Notes: generated from the letters alone by a model not told the origin. Counted from the stretch's first letter, positions 46,853-60,366 are shown. The stretch is 64,000 nucleotides of DNA from Phascolomyces articulosus (GCA_025677815.1 JAIXMP010000035.1:186001-250000); one strand, 5' to 3'. Numbers and translations are program-made.

Positions 46853-49458
46853 TTATGCCGAGGCACTAGCATCAATGAGTAATAAGACTTCCTTTGCTAA
46901 AGTAGTCACTTTTGAAGCTGTGATTATTTTACCGTCTTTTTTGGTTTCTAATGTATCTTTAATCTCCAAGGCAGATAATAAATCGGCAACTGAGGATGAT
47001 TCTGTAGGAGCAAGGAACAAGAATTTTGCAATGGCAGCCAATAGTCGATGGATCACTTCTTCGTCTGATTCCTTGGATAAATCATCCATAATTGCACTTG
47101 TGATTTCAATCTGCCAATCATCATCTTCTTGCTCTGCCATACCTTCCAAATAGCCATCTTCTTTTTCCTTTTTTAAACGTTCATCGGCGATAACTGTCGA
47201 GCAATTGAATGCTAAAGATGCTGCAGTTTGTCGTACTTGGCTATCGGCAGATAATAAGCTACTTACAAGCAATTGGGTAAGAGATGCGCGGGATTCGGCC
47301 GCCGTTGGTAGAGTAGATGTGAAATAAGTAGTAACAAGAGTGCTATGAGCAAACAAATTACATGCCTTGAATTATGAAAAAAAAAAAACTTAATGAATAT
47401 CAACAGAATTCGTAAAGTTCATTATCCACTTTTTTTAAATTATAGTCCTTACCACTCGTAAAGTCATCAACAATGTTGCTTTTGGTACGTTCTCTTGTTT
47501 GTACCCATTCTCGATAATACGTACAAGCTGTGAGCCTATTATTTACAAAGTCAGTAGTAATTCCTTAGGTGTAATGGTAATTCAATAATAACTTACAATC
47601 GTTCATATAAAATTCTGATGCAGCTTTGGTTGCGAATAGAGTCCTGAAAATATCAAGAAGTGGGAATTGATGATCCAATGGAAGTTTTTCCAGCATTGCG
47701 TCTAAAGGTATCAAAGGATCAAAGATAAAACAAAATGTAAGACATGAATTTAGTTGCGTGTGACATATTTTCATTTTTTCGGCTAGCATTATTATCTTTA
47801 TATACCTATAAAGGAGCTCCATTGAGCCATATCCACTGTAAACGTGGGATCCAATACCACTATTTTGCTTTGGTCTAATACGTTTTGATCTTGTTCACTG
47901 AGTTTAATGCCATCTTGTTCCAAAAAGGCATTCAACTTGCTGTATATCATATCCACCTTTCCAGGTGTGTTATATAATACTGGCTTGTTTGGGAGATCCA
48001 AGACACCTCGTAATTGGTGAATTTTTCGATGCGGATGAGCTATGAGACAAAAAGTTAGTGAATAAATTTCACGATATGAACAATCCAATACTATTCCTTT
48101 CTTCAACAACTTACGGGGATAAGCTGTAAATAAAAGCAAGTTCACTGAACTTGTCAATTCGGCAAAACTAGCACCACGGAATTCAGAAAACTAAAATAAC
48201 GGTTTTCTTTAAAAAAAATCCATCCAACTTGATACATTTATTCTTTCTATATACATAATTACTTATATATACCTTATTACCATTATGGAAGAGCATAAAA
48301 GTGGGCGTTGCTCGGATGCCAAAATTTTGAGCGGCATCAAATGCTACGCTGGTGTCAACCGTAACTCCCATTAATTTGATCTTTGTACTGCCCCCTTCAT
48401 TTTTTTCCTGCACAAGTCGTTCAAAGTCAGGTTTGATCATTCTGCACGGAGGACATGTTGCTGAGGTGAAGAATACAACAACAGCTTTGTAAGATTGGAT
48501 CCATTGTTGCAATGTAGAGAGATTCGGTGCTGTTTGTAATGGTGATGGCTGATTACTCGTTGGTTGTGGAGCGGCTGATAAAGCAGCGGATGATATATCA
48601 CGGAGCATATTCTGTTGAGCAGCGGTAGGAGCTGATCCATTAGTAAATGGTTGCTGCTGCTGTGGTGGGGCCAATTGTGATTGCCCAAACATTCCTTCGA
48701 TCATGGGGCGGATAGATTGCCCAAGAGGTCTATATATAGAGTAAATTTCATGTAATTAATATTTAATATATATGAATATAAGCATTGTCATATACAATTA
48801 TATGCATACGTGTTTAGGAAATCTGCTGGAAGATCGCTGATGTGTTGAGGAATATTTCCACCTGTCAAGAATTGACAAAGACTGTTCGAGAAAGTGTTGC
48901 AATTGAAATCGAGCAAGTGATATTTTTCTGGGCTACAAGAAGCATGATGTTAAAAATTTTAATGAAACTGCAAATGGATTTGCATAATAAAATGAAATAT
49001 TCGGTTATGGACTCGACTAGAAGATATCCTTACGTAAAAACACTTCGTTGACTTTCAATATACTCAATCACAACTTCTTCAGGTAAGTATGTTTCACCCA
49101 TATCAATCACTTCCAATGGTGGGCCAAGATGTGTTGTACCTGAAGGGAATATTCTCGTCATATTAGGCCCTTTACTTGATACGATGCTTTACCACATACA
49201 CACAATCAATTATTCATACCTGGAGGTGAGGATAGGATTCCTTGACCATAGTAAAACTCATGTCCATAAAGAACAACGGCAGTGTGCCAAATGCCATCTA
49301 TGATAAATGAACCGATCGCGCGATCGTTAATAACAATATAGATCTTTCCCCATTCTTCTTTTATTACCAATTTGTCTTCCTGTCATTGGCATTGACATTT
49401 GTCGTGCAAGACCATTGGACAAGTCATAAACATATAATTTAACTGGTTCCCCGGACAT
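46853..49458 (-). CDS. PPPDE (DeSI-type) peptidase – thioredoxin – PUL domain fusion
   Basis: About ten exons and 618 residues with three domains. Residues 1–~145 are a PPPDE/DeSI isopeptidase: KLYVYDLSNGLARQMS, then GIWHTAVVLYGHEFYYGQGI with the catalytic His, HLGPPLEVIDMGETYLPEE, and HLLDFNCNTFSNSLCQFL with the catalytic Cys. A Gln/Pro/Ala-rich linker leads to a thioredoxin domain (~205–320), VVVFFTSATCPPCRMIKPDF with the CPPC redox site, GIRATPTFMLFHNG and FRGASFAELTSSVN. The C-terminal PUL domain (~340–618) is Armadillo-like: LDHQFPLLDIFRTL, YKQENVPKATLLMTLRV and VRQTAASLAFNCST. PUL domains of PLAA/Ufd3 bind Cdc48/p97. DeSI enzymes remove SUMO or ubiquitin, so a redox-linked Cdc48 cofactor is a reasonable inference. 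I recall similar fusions in other fungi. Confidence 0.9.
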
Positions 49459-52107
49459 TGTTAATAAGAGATTTAAAAGAATAAAAGAGATGTTAAGTGA
49501 CAAATTTTTATTACGCGTACTCTCCTTCTTTAGAAAATACTCTTGATTTTCTAGAACCTACCATTTTCAGGATATTAAAATAGGAATAATACAATTCACC
49601 TGTATTGCTTTAAGCATCTGTAATTTCTGTATACCCCAAGAATATATATCAAGTATAATCACAATAAGATAATAATAGCTGTATCATGTCATTGAAAATT
49701 AATTTTTAAATTAATTCGGTGGTTTATAACCATGATCCATAAATAAGAGAATAAATAGATATAGTAGATATAGTGCTGGTTGGAAGAACTGTGAATACAC
49801 GAGCAACAAACGTGGGTTGTCAAATTTTGAGGGATTCTTTCTATATCTTTATGTTTGTTACCCCATTATTCTAGTTGTCATGGCTTTTATCAACCCCTTT
49901 TGAGTCCATGTAAACGAGAACGTCACACAGAATCACACTGTTTTTGGAAGAGCTGCTACAAAGTGTACTATTAGTTGATAAAGCTTTTATGTTAAAAATG
50001 CATTTTTTTTAATTCTTGTCTTGTGAAAGCTAAGCAGCCTTATCAACTATTAATCGCTTATTACACGCAGTTATATATTCATCTATGCATATATGATAAT
50101 ATACTCTCTATGTTTGCAAGTTGATTTCCATTTTAATCATGATGGTGGGTTCTGCAAAGTAGTAGCATAATCCTAGATATCCACTATTATTCTTGTAGAT
50201 TACACTTTATCAAAGTATTACATGAATTATCTATTATACAACATCATGGATGCATTATCAATTGTTATAAGTTTCTTCTTTATCTATATGATAACCAATT
50301 TCATTTTAAATTTTACAGAAAACAATATTATGGGAAATATAAAATTAAAAATGATCTTTATGGGAAAGGGCAGTGAGAAAATATACCCTAAATTAATCTA
50401 ACTTCGTTTAATTAGCCACTTTTCAAATTATAAGAAGTAACAGTATCACTAAATAACCATATCTTTTACAGAAAGATTATATTCCATCTATGTTTATACA
50501 TTTTTTACTAGTCATAATACAGCATCTTCTTAGAATACGGTTGTTATACAGAAGAATGATGATCATCTATTACGCATTCGCTAAGAATCACAAGCAGAGG
50601 TAACCAAGTTTTTGGTACTCATAAAAAATATACGTGGTTATACTAAACTTGGAGGAACATCAAATTTATGGTATAATTAGAACTTAGCACCATTACTCCT
50701 CTCTTGAAAATTGTTGGAATGCCATTCTTATTTTTTTCATCGTTATTATTATTATCTTTATCAGGGAACTAAATGCAACGTTGTGAGATCATTAATTCAC
50801 AATTCACATTTGGAATAATGACTCAGAAATGGAAACAAAATCATTCCAAGAATGCTTAACTTCAATATAAGGTGAATAAGTCCGGTGGGTGATTAAAAGA
50901 AGGTTCAGCTCTCGGGTCACCCAGGATTGCATAACTTGTTGAACAGCCGATGTGAAACCACATTTCTCACTCTTTTGTATTTTTTGAAAGAAAACAGCAT
51001 TTTTTAAGTTTCTTTTATTCTAAATTCCAAAAGGAAGAAATATTATAAAATGCCCTAAATCATCCGATCTTTTGAAAAATATCGTTTTTTGTGTTCTGTA
51101 GTCTATCATTTACAATGTTGAGCAACATAGAAGTGAACCATATCGAGCTGATTTGCAGGGGCCTGTACTACAAACCAATTATACGATTTTTCTTCTCAGC
51201 CGAGAACGAAATCAAAAAAAGAAAGAAAAGTATTATATCAAATAAGAAACCAGTTCGTTGGTTATTGCATTTCGCGCGCCAAGCACTAATAATGAGATAA
51301 CGATACAATGAAGACCCCTCCATTTTTCTGTTGTTGTTTTTTAAAAGTAACAGGTATAAAAGAAAGACCCTTAAGGTATAATAAAAAGATAAGATCAAGA
51401 GATAAATATTATAAGTAACCCCAAAAAAGATAATAAGTACTTTTGCGTGTAAGGATTTATAGTTAAGAATATCAGAAGAGTTTATTTGATAAGACAAGAT
51501 GTACACTTTGTACAACCCATCAACCGAATACAGCAAATCTTCCCTGTCCTGGCTTATAATTTTTATAATATATGTTTTTTGTTTTGAAAAAATCAAGGTC
51601 AAAGGCATGGATTATATATTTAAGTCTTAGCGGAGAGAGAGACGAGTATACCTTTTTGAATGAGCATGCGCTCATGCAAGTATGATTGATAGATAACATA
51701 ACAAGTTACATGGATTTTTATATTATTAGACATAGTGAGCATAGACATACAACACATAGCCAACCAAACACCATTTAGAGAAGAAGCGGCTTTTTTGATA
51801 AACTAAGAAAACACAGCTCGGTTTTAATAATCAGTTATCATTGGTTTGTCGGAGAGTGGATGACCACATATTGAGACAAGACAAAAGATACTTCGAAAAG
51901 TTTTCTGAGTAGTAAAAAACATTAAAAAAGCTGCAGACTTGTAATTTAGATCGGGTTCAGGTTTCCTTTTTCCTCCAAACTTATTTTTTTTTTTTGTTCA
52001 AACAAAAAAGAGGGTATCTTCCCCTCCCACACCCTCTCTCACTCGATTAAATTACTATAAAACAAACGCTCAACTTCTTTTAAATATTATATTACGTACG
52101 ATTAAAT
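49459..52107. other. 2.6-kb divergent intergenic region
   Basis: Upstream of both the PPPDE fusion (minus) and the purine permease (plus). Frames at 51091–51300 (+) and 51168–51608 (−) overlap antisense, encode AT-driven hydrophobic or Lys-rich stretches and match nothing recognised. GATAAG at 51388–51393 and 51488–51493, with several GATAA(A/T) nearby, precede the permease. A CT-rich run (52019–52044) lies just before its start. Confidence 0.4.
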
Positions 52108-54356
52108 ATGGGTTGGGTCGACACAGTTAATACCAAAGTCGCCACATCTCGAGTTGGTAGATATTTCCAACTTGATGGCTCAGGTGCCTACCGAGAACGT
52201 AAAGGCACTCGTTTTATGACTGAACTTCGTGCTGGTGCAACAACATTCTTTGCGATGGTACGGAATATTTTATACGAAAACGACGAAATAAAAACGACCT
52301 ATTCTTCCGAAAAGATTGTTAATAACTGTATATTTTATATATAGGCTTACATTATTTCTGTGAATGCCTCGATTATCAGTGAATCTGGTGGTCATTGTGT
52401 TTGTGATAGCACACCCGAGGATCCTGTTTGTGATAATAACACTGAATATTTGAACTGTATTTTCCGTATGAAATTGGATATGATTATGGCGACCGCTATT
52501 ATTGCCATGATTGCTTCTGTACTTATTGGTGTGTTTGCTAACCTTCCGCTTGGTCTTGCTCCTGGGTAAACAAAAAAAATTAAAAATTAAAAAAGAAATA
52601 CCGTCCCATTCACCTAATTCCCATATTAGTTAATACTAATGAGCTTATTTTTTTTTTTTTAAACAAAAGTATGGGTCTTAATGCTTACTTCACTTACAAC
52701 GTTGTCGGATATCACGGTACTGGTGGTACTCCTTATAAAGTTGCTTTAGCAGCAGTGTTGATTGAAGGATGTATTTTCTTCCTTTTGTCCGTTTTTGGTA
52801 TCCGTCAATGGCTTGCCCGAATTATTCCTATGAGTATCAAGGTAGCTATGGGTTGTGGTATTGGCATGTACCTTTGCTTCATTGGTCTTCAATCATCTGC
52901 TGGTATTGGCCTTGTTGGTTTAGATACTACAACTTTGGTCACATTAGGTATGTAGAATCGAAAATCCGAATGAATGAGTAGATGGGCTTTGATCGCTTAC
53001 TAAATAATTCCCTTACATCATGTTCCTGCAGGTGCTTGCCCTGACTGGGCTAAAGATGAATTAGGTGCATGTACCGGCCATACAATGGAATCACCTCACA
53101 CTTGGATGGGTATTCTCGGTTTGGTTCTTATTGTTCTTCTTATGATGTACCGAGTTCCTGGTGCCCTTTTGATTGGTATTGTGTTTATTTCAATCACTTC
53201 CTGGCCACGTGTCAGCGCTGTCACTTATTTCCCTTATACTGAAGTTGGCCAAACCATGTTTGACTATTTTAAGAAGGTCGTTACAGTTCATCCTCTTGAC
53301 AAGTATGTAGCTTTCTATTTTATTCTCTCTATATTAAATTGATTTTTCGAATATATGGTGACATTTACTAACTGAACTACTTTTGCGTTTTTAACTTTGA
53401 TCCTTTTTAGTGTCCTCGGTCAATTTGAATTTGATCTTACTTCTCGAGAAATTTGGATTGCTTTGATCACTTTCTTGGTATGTACTATACTCGATATAAT
53501 TATTTATTTGTATAATGATATATAAAAGGGAAAAAAAGACTTACCGAACACATTGTTTATTTGTTTATAGTATGTCGATATTCTTGATACCACTGGTACT
53601 ATGTACTCCATGGCTCGCTATGGTGGTTTCACTGACAAGACTGGTGACTTCGAACATTCTACTGCTGCTTTTATGTCTGATGCTATTAGTGTCATTGTTG
53701 GTGCCTGTTTCGGCAGTTCCCCATGTACCGCTTTTGTTGAATCTGGTGCTGGTATTGCAGAAGGTGGCCGTACTGGTATTACAGCTATTACCGTTGCTTT
53801 TGGTTTCTTTATCTCTATTTTCTTCTCTCCTATCTTTGCTTCTTTCCCTCCATGGGCTACTGGTAGTGCATTGATTATTGTAGGAAGCATGATGATGGCC
53901 GGTGTTCGTAACATTAATTGGGATTATCCCGGTGATGCTATTCCAGCCTTTATTACTATTACTGTCATGCCATTCACATACTCCATTGCTTATGGTCTTA
54001 TTGGTGGTATTATTAGTTACATTGTCATCAACGGTATCATTTACATTATTGATAAAGCTTCGTTTGGACGCATTCGTCCTGACTATTCGATGCGCGAAAA
54101 TTGGTGGACTGCCGCCTTTAGTCGTTCATTCTTGCCTCATTGGATCCGTTATCTTTACTGCAAATCAGTAGGTCGACCTATCCCTTGGCACGAAGACGAA
54201 TACGAATTTGATTCTGATGCTGAAAAAGAAGATGATGAACATCCTCATGCCGTAGTTGTTGGCGGTGATAGTATTCATGATGGTATGTCATCTAATGACA
54301 TGTCAGTCTTGAATCATCAACGTTATCGCGAAAAGGGCGAATTTTACGAATCATAA
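52108..54356 (+). CDS. azgA: AzgA-type purine (adenine/guanine/hypoxanthine) permease
   Basis: Proton-coupled purine transporter of the plasma membrane, NCS2/AzgA-like family. Six exons give about 575 residues; exon 1 is 52108–52257. Seen signatures are RFMTELRAGATTFFAMAYI at the first membrane segment, LPLGLAPGMGLNAYFTYNVV (an AzgA hallmark), IPMSIKVAMGCGIGMYLCFI, TLGACPDW and FLYVDILDTTGTMYSMARY. GACFGSSPCTAFVESGAGIAEGGRTG follows and carries the conserved substrate-site region. Hydrophobic segments number about twelve to fourteen. The cytoplasmic C-tail is acidic (EDEYEFDSDAEKEDDEHPH), typical of fungal transporters that are sorted by ubiquitin. The loop with CVCDSTPEDPVCDNN is Cys-rich. 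Confidence 0.96.
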
Positions 54357-57300
54357 AAAAGTCATTTAATTATTTATTTTATTATCCATTATATTTTCTT
54401 TCTACCTTTCTATTGTTATAATAGAAATGCATCATTCTATTCTTTGTTACCCATTACTTCTTCCTGACAGTTCATCCTCCATTTTTTTGTCCCTTATTTT
54501 CCGTAATTTATTATTATTTTGAAATGTATTCTATTTATCATTTTATATAAAAAGTCATATAAATGTTATTATATAATAATTGATGTATATAAAGGATCTT
54601 ATTTTACATATATTAGTAATTTTTTACTGTATATTGATGGGCTATTCTCTCAATCACCAAGCACTGTTAATAATAATCGATGTTATGTTTTTATTACTAC
54701 TAACACAATGGACTCAAACTCTTGCTATATCAAAAACACAGACATGAAGTTGAAAAATTTAAATGCACTAAATGAAAACGTTGAGTATAATAAACGTGTC
54801 ATATGACAAAACTGGCTTCAACCAATGAAAAATTGCGTCATTGAACATAAATACGATCCATACTAAATAAACTTTCTACTAACTGTCAATAAATAAAACT
54901 GCACGAATCCGATAGATAAAATGTACTGACTATAAAAAATGAAATACGCTTGCAGTCTTAACCTTGAAATGGCGTTGCTCTAGTGAACCGAAGACAATAA
55001 TATTATACTACGTATACCGGTGGTTCACATATACCTCTTGTATAGTATTCTAGAGTTATTGGTATATTGAAAGTGGCTGAAATATGGGTCAATAGTAGAT
55101 ATTCTTCACGAATGCTAAGGTGTCCTGTTGCCTTATTGCCAATAGCGGTAATGCATATTGATACCACGATTATGTGTATCCTTAAGCGAAATGTAATTTA
55201 CACTGGGTTCTGTTTGAAACAGTTGATATATTAAGCAATCTAAAATGACTACCATATGGAATTCATATTGAATTAATGGATTTTTTTGAGTGTGGAAGAT
55301 GGATAGCTACGTAACATTGGGCATATATAACCCACATAGGCCAGCTCCATTAATAGCCAACTACATACTGATTATGAAGTATTATCTGACGAAAAATCCC
55401 CTCATAAAACGGTATGAATGTTATACTTCTGACCATCGACAATTCTCTGGCCCTAATTCTGAATTACGTCATAATTCAATAATTTTATATAATATCCGTT
55501 GATAGATGGTATTTGTTTTAGTTGAAAACTATACCAATCACGGATGGACTTTAGGTTTTTTTTAACAAAAAGTGTTTCGCCACTCGTGGAGCAATGAATA
55601 TACATAGGATAGCTGTTGATCAACCAATGATGGCGCTGATAACAGCTTCCATAATGAGTATGTCCTTACACTTATTACTAAAATAAATTAAAAAAACTGA
55701 TAAAAACAGGGCATTTTTTCTTGTCATCTACTAATATATATCTATATAATAGAATCCTGGTAATCAATAGAACAAGCAGTTGTCAATATTTATGTAAACC
55801 TTAGTGGCCTTTCCCCCCCCCTTGACCTATATGTGCGTTGTGTGTCAGGTAAGTACGTGCTTTTGACAAACACCATATACAGTCATGAACAATAAACGCC
55901 CATTATTTTTATTGACGTTATATAATGGTATCAAATTTCAGGTATAATAAAATTCGGTCATTTCGAAAAAAAATTACCAAAAACAAGGTACATATAAAAT
56001 ACTATCTTTTTCATAAATCATTTTGTTTTAATACATGGCCTGTGCATCCGGAAGTTTTCCGAAAAAAAAAAACAGTGGATCAAAAAAATTAGATTAGGAT
56101 TAAAGCGCTTTTAAAAAAAGACTAAGACAACAAAAGACTTTATTATTATTAAGATTGTTATGTTGACTAAGTTTCAACTTGACTGACAGACAGCGCATGT
56201 AAGGATGTAGTTCTCTTTGAACTGTTTCTTGCTTGTTCTTGGCTTGGCTTGCTTGTAAAAACCATTCCTGACAAAATAATAATAGTAATGCTATCTGTCA
56301 TTGGGTTAAAAGGATTATATATTTTCACCACGTCAATAGATGTCAAAATCTATAGATAAGTACAATCCCAGCATTCACAAACATTGAATCAAAAAACATT
56401 TTAACATTGCTATAAAAGATAAATTCCATTTTACTTTATAAAAGACATGACACTGTTTAGCCGCAACAAAATAATAATAATTCCGTTTTGCCCGAAGGTA
56501 ACAGCTAGAAAATAGCGTCATACTATCTTCTCCTACACCCACCCCACACAGCAGCTTCCCAAAGACTAATTGCCGAATTCATTACACAATTGCGCCAGTG
56601 CAATACAGTGATTCAACAGAAAATATTCAGTGTCCGGGAGGATCCCTGAGCCCACATGCATGCAGCTGGTAGAATCGCGTAGTGTTCTAACATTCACGTT
56701 TAGAAGCAGCTGTCAAAAAAGTCGACTAAATGCTTTTTAATTTCCGCTCGGATGCATAACCTGGGCCAGAAAAATATAGACAACCAAGGTATAATTATTA
56801 ATAGGACGAATTTTTGAATGATTTATGTCGTATACATGATTTTAAGGGGTCTATACAGTTTTATGAATGACGAGGAAAAATGAAAAATAAAATGGAGAAT
56901 CCTGGAAAACGACTTGGCCGTTTGCCTAAGAACAAGCAAACACGTTATTTGCCCATTTTTGGATTTTCAGGATTTAAAATAAAGGTTGGTGAGCACCTAA
57001 TACCATATTTCAACTCAATCAGTGCTTTATCACCTATCGGCACCAAACAGCTCAGATATTATTAGTTCTCGGACCAGGATTATTCATGTCTATAGTACCA
57101 TATAGCACTTGACAATTTGATTTTTCATTGCTATATCTCATCAACAGTATATTTATATGATTTTTAATGGTTTGATGTACAGTATCTACTTCTTTTTATG
57201 GGTTGTTAATTTTTGATGTTGATTTATTGCTATTTCATAATTATAAATACTCTAATATTACTACTAAGATTAGATCATGAGACTGTGCTTGACATGATGG

Positions 57301-59267
57301 AATGTCTCGAAAATATTCTTGACAATTATAGTCGTAATCTTATTACGGAATCAATTACAGAAAAAAACGTTTCATCATCCGTGAACTGTAAATATGGTGA
57401 TGGTTCACTCGGTTTTATATGCTGATAAGAATGAGTGGATATTAATGGTTTTTTTTTTCAATAAAATAGAGTTCGTCTTGCACCAGTTTTTAAATCCAAT
57501 GCTTCTGTCAACAATTGCCATAATGAATTGGATTTCTACCAGGCAATTTGTAAAATTGTACAAATTTTAGAATCTAACAAGACTAGAAAAAAGAATCCAG
57601 AGATGCACTGCCTTCATTGTTGTATAAAATTGCAAATCCCTCTTCCCCCCCCAAAAAAAAAAGTATCAAAGATTTGGTCCAAATGGAATAAAGTGTTATA
57701 GAACCACATTCTGAATTCAAGGGGCAATAAAGATATCAACATCGACAGCTAGATCTTCAAAACCCACTTATATTCGAGTTACTTATTCAAAACAGAATGT
57801 ATTGCTTATACTATTATATGGGAATGGTTTGCTGTTTTGTCGATATAATGGAAGATCCATCAGTCGGCAAATCATAATGGATAGAAATCAAATATCAAAA
57901 ATTTTAGCACGAGGAAAAAATAGATTTACGATGAGAAAGATGATTATATTTGAGAACGTATGGATATAGCTTTTCTTGCTGTACGTATCAACGAAGAATT
58001 GAAAAGATAAATGATATATAGAAAATGATTGATTTGATGGCACAACATTTGGTTAAAAGCATTCTCGTAGTTCGTATTAACCAAAATAAAATTATAATAG
58101 ATAGGTTCACGTCCTATCGTATGGGTATTGCTAATCATAAATTGGCCCATTCCTCCCCCCTTCGATGGGTACAATTACCATGCGAAAGTATTACGTAACT
58201 GTAAACAGCAAGGTTTACATGTTTTGCATGAAATAAATGCCTTTTTCGATTCTAGTCACTTCTTTTACAAGATTATTTTAATAAAAAATCTGTAATAAAT
58301 TCAAAAAGTTGGCTGTAAAGGAAGCAAATCAGCAGAATTATTAGTATATATGACTATTTCATTGATATATAGTTGTACCCTGTTGGAAAAAAATTTTTCT
58401 ACATTCTCAGTACCATCCACAGCTGAAGGGACTTGGGACTTACTTGTTAATCGATGATTAAAGTCACAAACCATCAAGGCAATTAAAGAACGAATTTCAT
58501 ATTGGTATTGTTAGTATATCTATGACATAGTAAAGTTTCTATGTACACATTTCTACAAAGAGCCTTCAAGAATGTATCACTGGATGGTTAAAGATATAAC
58601 AATCAAACAACTTGATTCCTGTTGAAAGACCACAAAAACTTTAAATTGGAGGCTTATTAAACCAGAGCAATGAATATATTCAAGGCAAAGGATCGACGTG
58701 TTACTGAATTTAGAGGAGTAGGGTTTGCTTGAAACCAATTGGATAATCACGAGGAAATTAAATTGCGATTGGGTCAACAAGTGTTTCCAATTGAAAAGAA
58801 CGTGCTGTTTCATTCTATGGTTGTTGAAGTACCTTAGGTTTCATCTCTATAAACATATACCTCAGATATGTAAAGGCAAGCTAGGCAAATGTCATATTAT
58901 GTTTACTTGATACTTTATTATATAAGTGATTGTCATTTTTAAAAGATATAATGGCTGATATGTACCTTTATCAACATATGATACATACTCTACTATATAA
59001 ATAAATTTACTATAGTATAAATAGGTTATATTGTGAATAAATTTTATAATTATCAACAATGATGATTCACTCTGACATAGTTTCTACAATCAGGTTCTTT
59101 ATATTAAAAATGACCCGGAAAATCATTTCTCCTCATCACCATTTTTTTTGGGCCGAAAAAGCGCGGAGAGAAATCAGATTATAAGAACCAAAACACTCAC
59201 ACATATATACACACAACAATATACCTGTACTTTTATTTTTTATTTTTCTTCAAAATAAAATAAAACA
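54357..59267. other. 4.9-kb gene-poor AT-rich spacer
   Basis: No supported gene. Short frames (for example 56880–57065 +, GKRLGRLPKNKQTRYLP; 57213–57425 +; 58577–58813 −) lack introns, motifs or neighbours that fit. They could be shards of decayed mobile elements. A GC-richer patch at 56560–56720 stands out without a recognised RNA signature. TATAAATA-like runs precede ISD11. Confidence 0.45.
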
Positions 59268-59552
59268 ATGGCTACACCTGCTTCACGAGCTCAAGTATTA
59301 TCATTATATCGCGATTTCATGCGTTATGGCAATAAATTGGCTGCTTATAACTTTCGATCCTATGCCATTCGACGATCCAGAGATGGTTTCCGTGCTCATG
59401 CCAACGAATCCGATGCCACCAAAATCGCTTCCTTGATTAATAAGGCCAAACAAGATCTTGAAATGGTCAAACGTCAAGCTATTATCAGTTCTTTATACAC
59501 AAGTGGTCAAAAGTTGGTTATTGAAAAACCTGTTGCTCCAAGATCGGCTTAA
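59268..59552 (+). CDS. ISD11: ISD11 / LYRM4, LYR-motif iron–sulfur assembly protein
   Basis: Mitochondrial accessory subunit that stabilises the cysteine desulfurase NFS1 and, with acyl carrier protein, supports Fe–S cluster assembly. Single exon, 94 residues, the family's length. The LYR motif is SLYRDFMRYGNKLAAYNFRS, followed by YAIRRSRDGFRAH, a central KIASLINKAKQDLEMVKRQ helix and a C-terminal QKLVIEKP, as in LYRM4 proteins. The upstream leader ends AAAACAATGG, a good start context. It lies 180 bp from the convergent YAE1 gene. Confidence 0.94.
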   Translation: MATPASRAQVLSLYRDFMRYGNKLAAYNFRSYAIRRSRDGFRAHANESDATKIASLINKAKQDLEMVKRQAIISSLYTSGQKLVIEKPVAPRSA

Positions 59553-59733
59553 TATATATATATATATATATAACAACAACAACAACAATAAAAACAACCT
59601 ACTCTATTCCAAACTCTTTACATACACTCACTCACACACCCAATATATATAAAGACCATGATTGTATAATAAACATGATATATATATGATATAATAGGAT
59701 AGTATATTATTATTCAAAAAGTAAGATTATTAT

Positions 59734-60366
59734 TTACAAGTTGTCAAGGAAGGAAGACACTTTATCTTGCCATTGTTTGACTATATGGTGAGGATTGGCA
59801 TTTTTATCATCTTGAAAGTATTCTTTGGAAAAAATATCTTGAACATCCACACGACATAATTCATCATAAAGTTCCTGAAGTCGTTTGGTTTTCTCCTGAT
59901 CATGCAGTATATCCCGGTAAAATGTCATTTGGGTACTATATTTTTTTCCCTTTGAGTCTTTTATATAAAAATATATATAATACTCTCACTTCTCTTCCTC
60001 ATATATATTCTTGTTTCTCTCCTATCAACATCCTTTTTTTTACCTGACAATACCACGTAACTTGCCAATAGCCTTTCCTACTTCAAGTCCTTCTGTATAT
60101 CCACGATCAAATCCTTCTTGCATATATTCTTCTTTTGCTTCTGTGATTCCTTCTTTATATCCTTCCTATTTGGAATGGAGGTTGATGCATTAAAAAAACC
60201 GTGGTTGAATAAAAAAAAAGATCGATTCATTACGATTCTATTTCTGCGTTTATCTTATTACATTGCCATGATTGATATTCATTTTATTCCATTCACGTTC
60301 AGCGATCGAACGATCGTAAGCTGTATTATCCTCATCACTTGAAGCCCAAATGTCGTCGTCGTCCAT
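59734..60366 (-). CDS. YAE1: Yae1 family protein (Fe–S targeting adaptor for ABCE1/Rli1)
   Basis: Yae1 with Lto1 links the ABC protein Rli1/ABCE1 to the cytosolic Fe–S targeting complex (known from yeast). Three exons. Exon 1 from 60366 gives MDDDDIWASSDEDNTAYDR and AEREWNKM, the acidic Yae1 start. Exon 2 (~60175–60045) encodes the deca-GX3 signature with Gly every fourth residue: EGYKEGITEAKEEYMQEG, FDRGYTEGLEVGKAIGK and LRGIVR. Exon 3 ends in QDEKTK-like helices and WQDKVSSFLDNL. Roughly 145 residues. The exon edges around 59934 and 60258 are approximate. Confidence 0.88.

Noticed and set aside
51168..51608. 146-codon minus frame upstream of azgA
   Set aside because: It has an ATG, but composition follows the AT bias, it overlaps another frame in antisense, and no motif or splice context supports it.
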